NCBI RefSeq assembly: GCF_015686655.1
Contig: NZ_JADPMP010000002.1
Coordinates: 186,001-250,000, forward strand
Origin: Pontibacter sp. FD36
Lineage (GTDB): Bacteria; Bacteroidota; Bacteroidia; Cytophagales; Hymenobacteraceae
Direction of reading: 5' to 3'
Length of the DNA stretch: 64,000 nt
The position numbers were made by a program, and so were the translations under genes. The notes below the pieces were generated by a model. That model ran no database searches, was not told where the DNA came from, and saw nothing but the letters and a program-made list of their open reading frames with translations. Shown piece after piece: positions 61,372-64,000 of this stretch (positions within the stretch are counted from its first letter, which is position 1; every line of letters begins with the position of its first letter).

Positions 61372-62094
61372 GTGATACCGATCAAGATCCATACGCAACC
61401 TGATGATTCCACTTGCGGACCTACAAGTTTGCATGCGGTTTATCGCTATTTCAAAGATCCCATCTCACTGAGTGAAGTGATCAAGGAAGTGCCCTACCTG
61501 GACGAAGGCGGAACGCTGGAGGTGCTGTTGGCTTGTCATGCCCTGGAGCGCGGCTACCGGGCCCGCATCTATACCTACAACCTGCATATTTTCGACCCCA
61601 CCTGGTTTCAGCTCAGCAATGATGAGATCATTGCCAGACTGGAGGAGCAGTTGGAGTTCAAGAAAGGCACCAAATTCAAAAGGGCCACCATGGCCTACAT
61701 TGATTTTCTGCAGCGGGGTGGTGAACTGCGCTGCACCGACCTGACCAAGGGTCTTTTGAAAGAGTATTTTGAGCGGGACATTCCGCTGCTGACGGGGCTT
61801 AGCGCAACTTACCTTTACCAGAGCGCCCGCGAGTTCACCGACGAAAACGGCAACTCCATCTACGATGACGTGCGAGGTTACCCGATGGGACACTTTGTGG
61901 TGCTATGCGGTTTTGCAGAGGATCAGAAACACATTGTGGTGGCGGACCCTTACCAGGAGAATCCATTCTTTCAAAACAATTATTACGAGGTGAAGGCATC
62001 GCACCTGCTCAACTCCATTATGCTGGGCATGGCTACCTACGATGCCAACCTGCTAGCCATACAGCCCGCAAAATCTGAACCTATCGACGAATAA
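61372..62094 (+). CDS. C39-like cysteine peptidase family protein
   Basis: 240 residues, GTG start, no signal peptide. The papain/C39-like triad is visible: Cys15 in QPDDSTCGPTSLHAVY, His in PMGHFVVLCGF and Asp in VADPYQENPFF. Without transporter or leader-peptidase context it is more likely a peptide or isopeptide hydrolase or amidotransferase working with the adjacent ligases. The next gene begins three bases after its stop. Confidence 0.85.
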   Translation: MIPIKIHTQPDDSTCGPTSLHAVYRYFKDPISLSEVIKEVPYLDEGGTLEVLLACHALERGYRARIYTYNLHIFDPTWFQLSNDEIIARLEEQLEFKKGTKFKRATMAYIDFLQRGGELRCTDLTKGLLKEYFERDIPLLTGLSATYLYQSAREFTDENGNSIYDDVRGYPMGHFVVLCGFAEDQKHIVVADPYQENPFFQNNYYEVKASHLLNSIMLGMATYDANLLAIQPAKSEPIDE

Positions 62095-62097
62095 ATC

Positions 62098-63576
62098 ATG
62101 CGAAAAATAGTAGTTGTGGACTATCCCAAAGACTGGGATGTGGCGATTGAAGACGTGGAAGTAGTGGATGTGCAAACCTACCTGACTGATACTACCTATA
62201 CTGATATAAAAAATGCCCGTATTTTTAACCTGTGCCGCTCTTACAGATACCAGAGCGCGGGTTACTACGTATCGCTTCTGGCTGAAGCCAGGGGGCATAA
62301 ACCCATACCGAGCGTAGCCACCATGCAGGACCTCAAGAGCCCGACCATTGTGCGGGCCATTACCGTGGAGCTGAATGAACTAATCCAGAAGACGCTGGGA
62401 AGTCTGCGGTCCAAGTCCTTTACCTTGAGCATTTACTTCGGGCAGAACGTGGCCAAGAAATACGAAAAGCTCTGTAAGCATTTGCATGACCTGTTTCAGG
62501 CGCCCTTGCTGCGTGCACAGTTTGTGTACAAAGACGAATGGGTGCTGCAGAGTATTTCGGCTATACCTATCAACGACGTGCCGGAGCACCATTTGCGCTA
62601 CCTGCTCCGTTTTGCCAAATCGTACTTTGCCCGCCACCGCTTTTCAGGCGCCAAAATCGGCCGCAACAAAATCTATGACCTGGCCATCCTGGTTGACCCG
62701 GACGAAAAAGAGCCTCCATCAAACAAAAAAGCGTTGCAGCACTTTGTAGAGGCCGGTGAAGGAATGGGCTTCTATGTGGAGATGATCACCAAGGATGATT
62801 ACCGCCGTCTGCCAGAGTTTGATGCCCTGTTCATCCGCGAAACGACTTCTGTTAATCACCATACTTACAAGTTCGCCCGTAAAGCCTACGCTGACGGTTT
62901 GGTAGTGATCGACGACCCGATTTCGATCCTGCGCTGTACTAACAAGGTATACCTGGCGGAGTTGCTCACTAAAGCCAAAGTACCGATACCGAAGACCATG
63001 ATCATCCACAAAGACAACCGCGAACTTGTAGAGCAGGAACTGGGTATACCCTGTGTGCTGAAGAAGCCGGACAGCTCTTTTTCGCAGGGTGTCGTAAAGG
63101 CCAAAGACAGTGCAGGTCTGCAGCGCGAGCTGGATGAAATGCTCGTCGACTCAGAGCTGATCATCGGGCAGGAGTTCACACCGACCGACTTTGACTGGCG
63201 TATCGGGATCATGGACAAGCAGCCACTTTACGCCTGCAAGTACTACATGGCCAAGGGACATTGGCAGATATACAACTGGAACGGCAAGAAGAAAAACGAC
63301 ACAGAGGGTGATCACGAGACGGTGCCTTTTGAAGAGGTGCCGTTTGTGGTGCTGCACACAGCCATAAAGGCGGCAAACCTGATCGGCAACGGGCTGTATG
63401 GGGTGGATATAAAGGAGATAGACGGCAAGGCCTATGTGATAGAAGTAAACGACAACCCAAGCATTGACGCGGGCTGTGAGGACCAGATCTTAAAAAAAGA
63501 ACTTTATACCGCTATCCTTAAATCCATAAAGAAACGCATAGATGACAACAAGAACGTTAGAACAGATGAGTACTAA
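62098..63576 (+). CDS. RimK-type ATP-grasp ligase with RLAN N-terminal domain
   Basis: 492 residues. The N-terminal 150 residues (VVDYPKDWDVAIEDVEVVD, NLCRSYRYQSAGYYVSLLAEA) match the RimK-like ATP-grasp N-terminal (RLAN) domain. The C-terminal half has ATP-grasp features: IPCVLKKPDSSFSQGV, LIIGQEFTPTDFDWRIGI and a Mg-binding YVIEVNDNPSIDAG. RimK-type enzymes add amino acids to carboxylates, so this likely forms a peptide-like bond. It sits between a C39-like protein and a GCS2-type ligase and overlaps the latter by eleven bases. Confidence 0.9.
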   Translation: MRKIVVVDYPKDWDVAIEDVEVVDVQTYLTDTTYTDIKNARIFNLCRSYRYQSAGYYVSLLAEARGHKPIPSVATMQDLKSPTIVRAITVELNELIQKTLGSLRSKSFTLSIYFGQNVAKKYEKLCKHLHDLFQAPLLRAQFVYKDEWVLQSISAIPINDVPEHHLRYLLRFAKSYFARHRFSGAKIGRNKIYDLAILVDPDEKEPPSNKKALQHFVEAGEGMGFYVEMITKDDYRRLPEFDALFIRETTSVNHHTYKFARKAYADGLVVIDDPISILRCTNKVYLAELLTKAKVPIPKTMIIHKDNRELVEQELGIPCVLKKPDSSFSQGVVKAKDSAGLQRELDEMLVDSELIIGQEFTPTDFDWRIGIMDKQPLYACKYYMAKGHWQIYNWNGKKKNDTEGDHETVPFEEVPFVVLHTAIKAANLIGNGLYGVDIKEIDGKAYVIEVNDNPSIDAGCEDQILKKELYTAILKSIKKRIDDNKNVRTDEY

Positions 63577-64000
63577 AACCGCGACGCTGCACCTGTTTGA
63601 AGGCTATGGCGTGGAAATGGAATACATGATCGTAGACCGGGACACGCTGCAGGTACGCCCTATCACGGATCAACTGATCTATGATGAGATGGGTGCCTAC
63701 GTGTCGGATGTAGAGTTCGGTAAAATGGCCTGGTCCAATGAACTGGTTTTGCATGTAGTGGAGCTCAAGACGCAGACCCCTGCCCATACCTTGATCGGCC
63801 TGGAAAATGACTTTCAGGAGCATGTGAAAAAGATAAATCAGATGCTGGAAAAGCATAATGCTATGCTGCTACCGACGGGAGCGCACCCCCTGATGGATCC
63901 TTTCAAAGAAACCAAACTGTGGCCGCACGAACATAATGCCGTGTACGAAGCCTATAACCGTATTTTTGACTGTCGCGGGCATGGATGGGCTAACCTGCAG
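63566..64000 (+). CDS. GCS2-type carboxylate-amine ligase (glutamate-cysteine ligase family), 3' partial
   Basis: The first 145 residues of a glutamine-synthetase-fold amidoligase; the rest lies beyond the window. The start is typical: TLHLFEGYGVEMEYMIVDRD, then FGKMAWSNELVLHVVELKT and GAHPLMDPFKE. Family members include gamma-glutamylcysteine synthetase and YbdK-like carboxylate-amine ligases. ATG 63566 overlaps the preceding gene by eleven bases; ATG 63542 is an alternative. Confidence 0.85.
   Translation, partial: MSTKTATLHLFEGYGVEMEYMIVDRDTLQVRPITDQLIYDEMGAYVSDVEFGKMAWSNELVLHVVELKTQTPAHTLIGLENDFQEHVKKINQMLEKHNAMLLPTGAHPLMDPFKETKLWPHEHNAVYEAYNRIFDCRGHGWANLQ

Noticed and set aside
1..64000. 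CRISPR arrays, tRNA, rRNA, phage or IS genes
   Set aside because: Looked for regularly spaced repeats, cloverleaf and transposase motifs in the gaps; none found.

Overview
This window looks like a chromosomal segment from a Bacteroidota bacterium, most likely family Hymenobacteraceae (Pontibacter-like). The pointers are promoters of the Bacteroidota type (TTTG, 19-base spacer, TAnnTTTG), a subtilase with a type IX secretion tail, TonB receptors with carboxypeptidase-regulatory N-termini, DUF5686, DUF2911 and DUF4256 proteins, a succinylornithine-type carbamoyltransferase, and interspersed repeats typical of the phylum. The genus is an inference. No rRNA, tRNA, CRISPR array, phage or intact insertion sequence was seen.

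Layout. 1-4.7 kb: end of a secreted subtilase, rpe, a TonB-dependent receptor and a DUF2911 protein. 5-9.6 kb: histidine operon hisGDCB behind a His-rich leader peptide. 10.4-18.3 kb: tryptophan operon trpE-G-D-C-F-B-A plus a DAHP synthase behind a Trp leader peptide and attenuator. 18.8-21.9 kb: a lipoprotein and an S9 peptidase. 22-25 kb: the second half of the histidine pathway, hisH-A-F-IE, behind its own His leader and attenuator. 25-31.9 kb: lipoprotein, TetR regulator with an alpha/beta hydrolase, AsmA-like protein, ClC channel, metallophosphoesterase. 31.9-43.4 kb: ion and stress region with a complete seven-gene Mrp antiporter operon, a universal stress protein, an NhaA-like protein lacking the usual aspartate pair, and a symporter-GNAT-racemase operon. 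43.4-50.9 kb: small proteins, a lipoprotein version of acetolactate decarboxylase, a Cys-rich leader-like peptide before a DUF5686 gene, and a PDZ aspartyl protease. 51-60.4 kb: the arginine pathway (GNAT, argG, argC, argD, argF', argB, argE, argH) behind an Arg-containing leader. 60.4-64 kb: a chemoreceptor-like sensor and the start of a C39 peptidase / RimK-type ATP-grasp / GCS2 ligase cluster.

How the genes work together. Most of the window is amino-acid biosynthesis (His, Trp, Arg) with peptide-leader regulation at four places. The trp and hisH leaders have the full attenuation architecture: regulatory codons, a competing upstream segment and an intrinsic terminator. The first his leader and the arg leader have the peptide but no clear terminator, so their mechanism may differ. 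The Mrp, NhaA-like and symporter genes point to sodium and pH handling.

The most striking unexplained signal is a heptamer, AGGTATA/TATACCT, found roughly 110 times by eye on both strands against about 8 expected for equal base composition. It occurs in different reading frames of genes and inside terminator stems, so it appears to be maintained at the DNA level.
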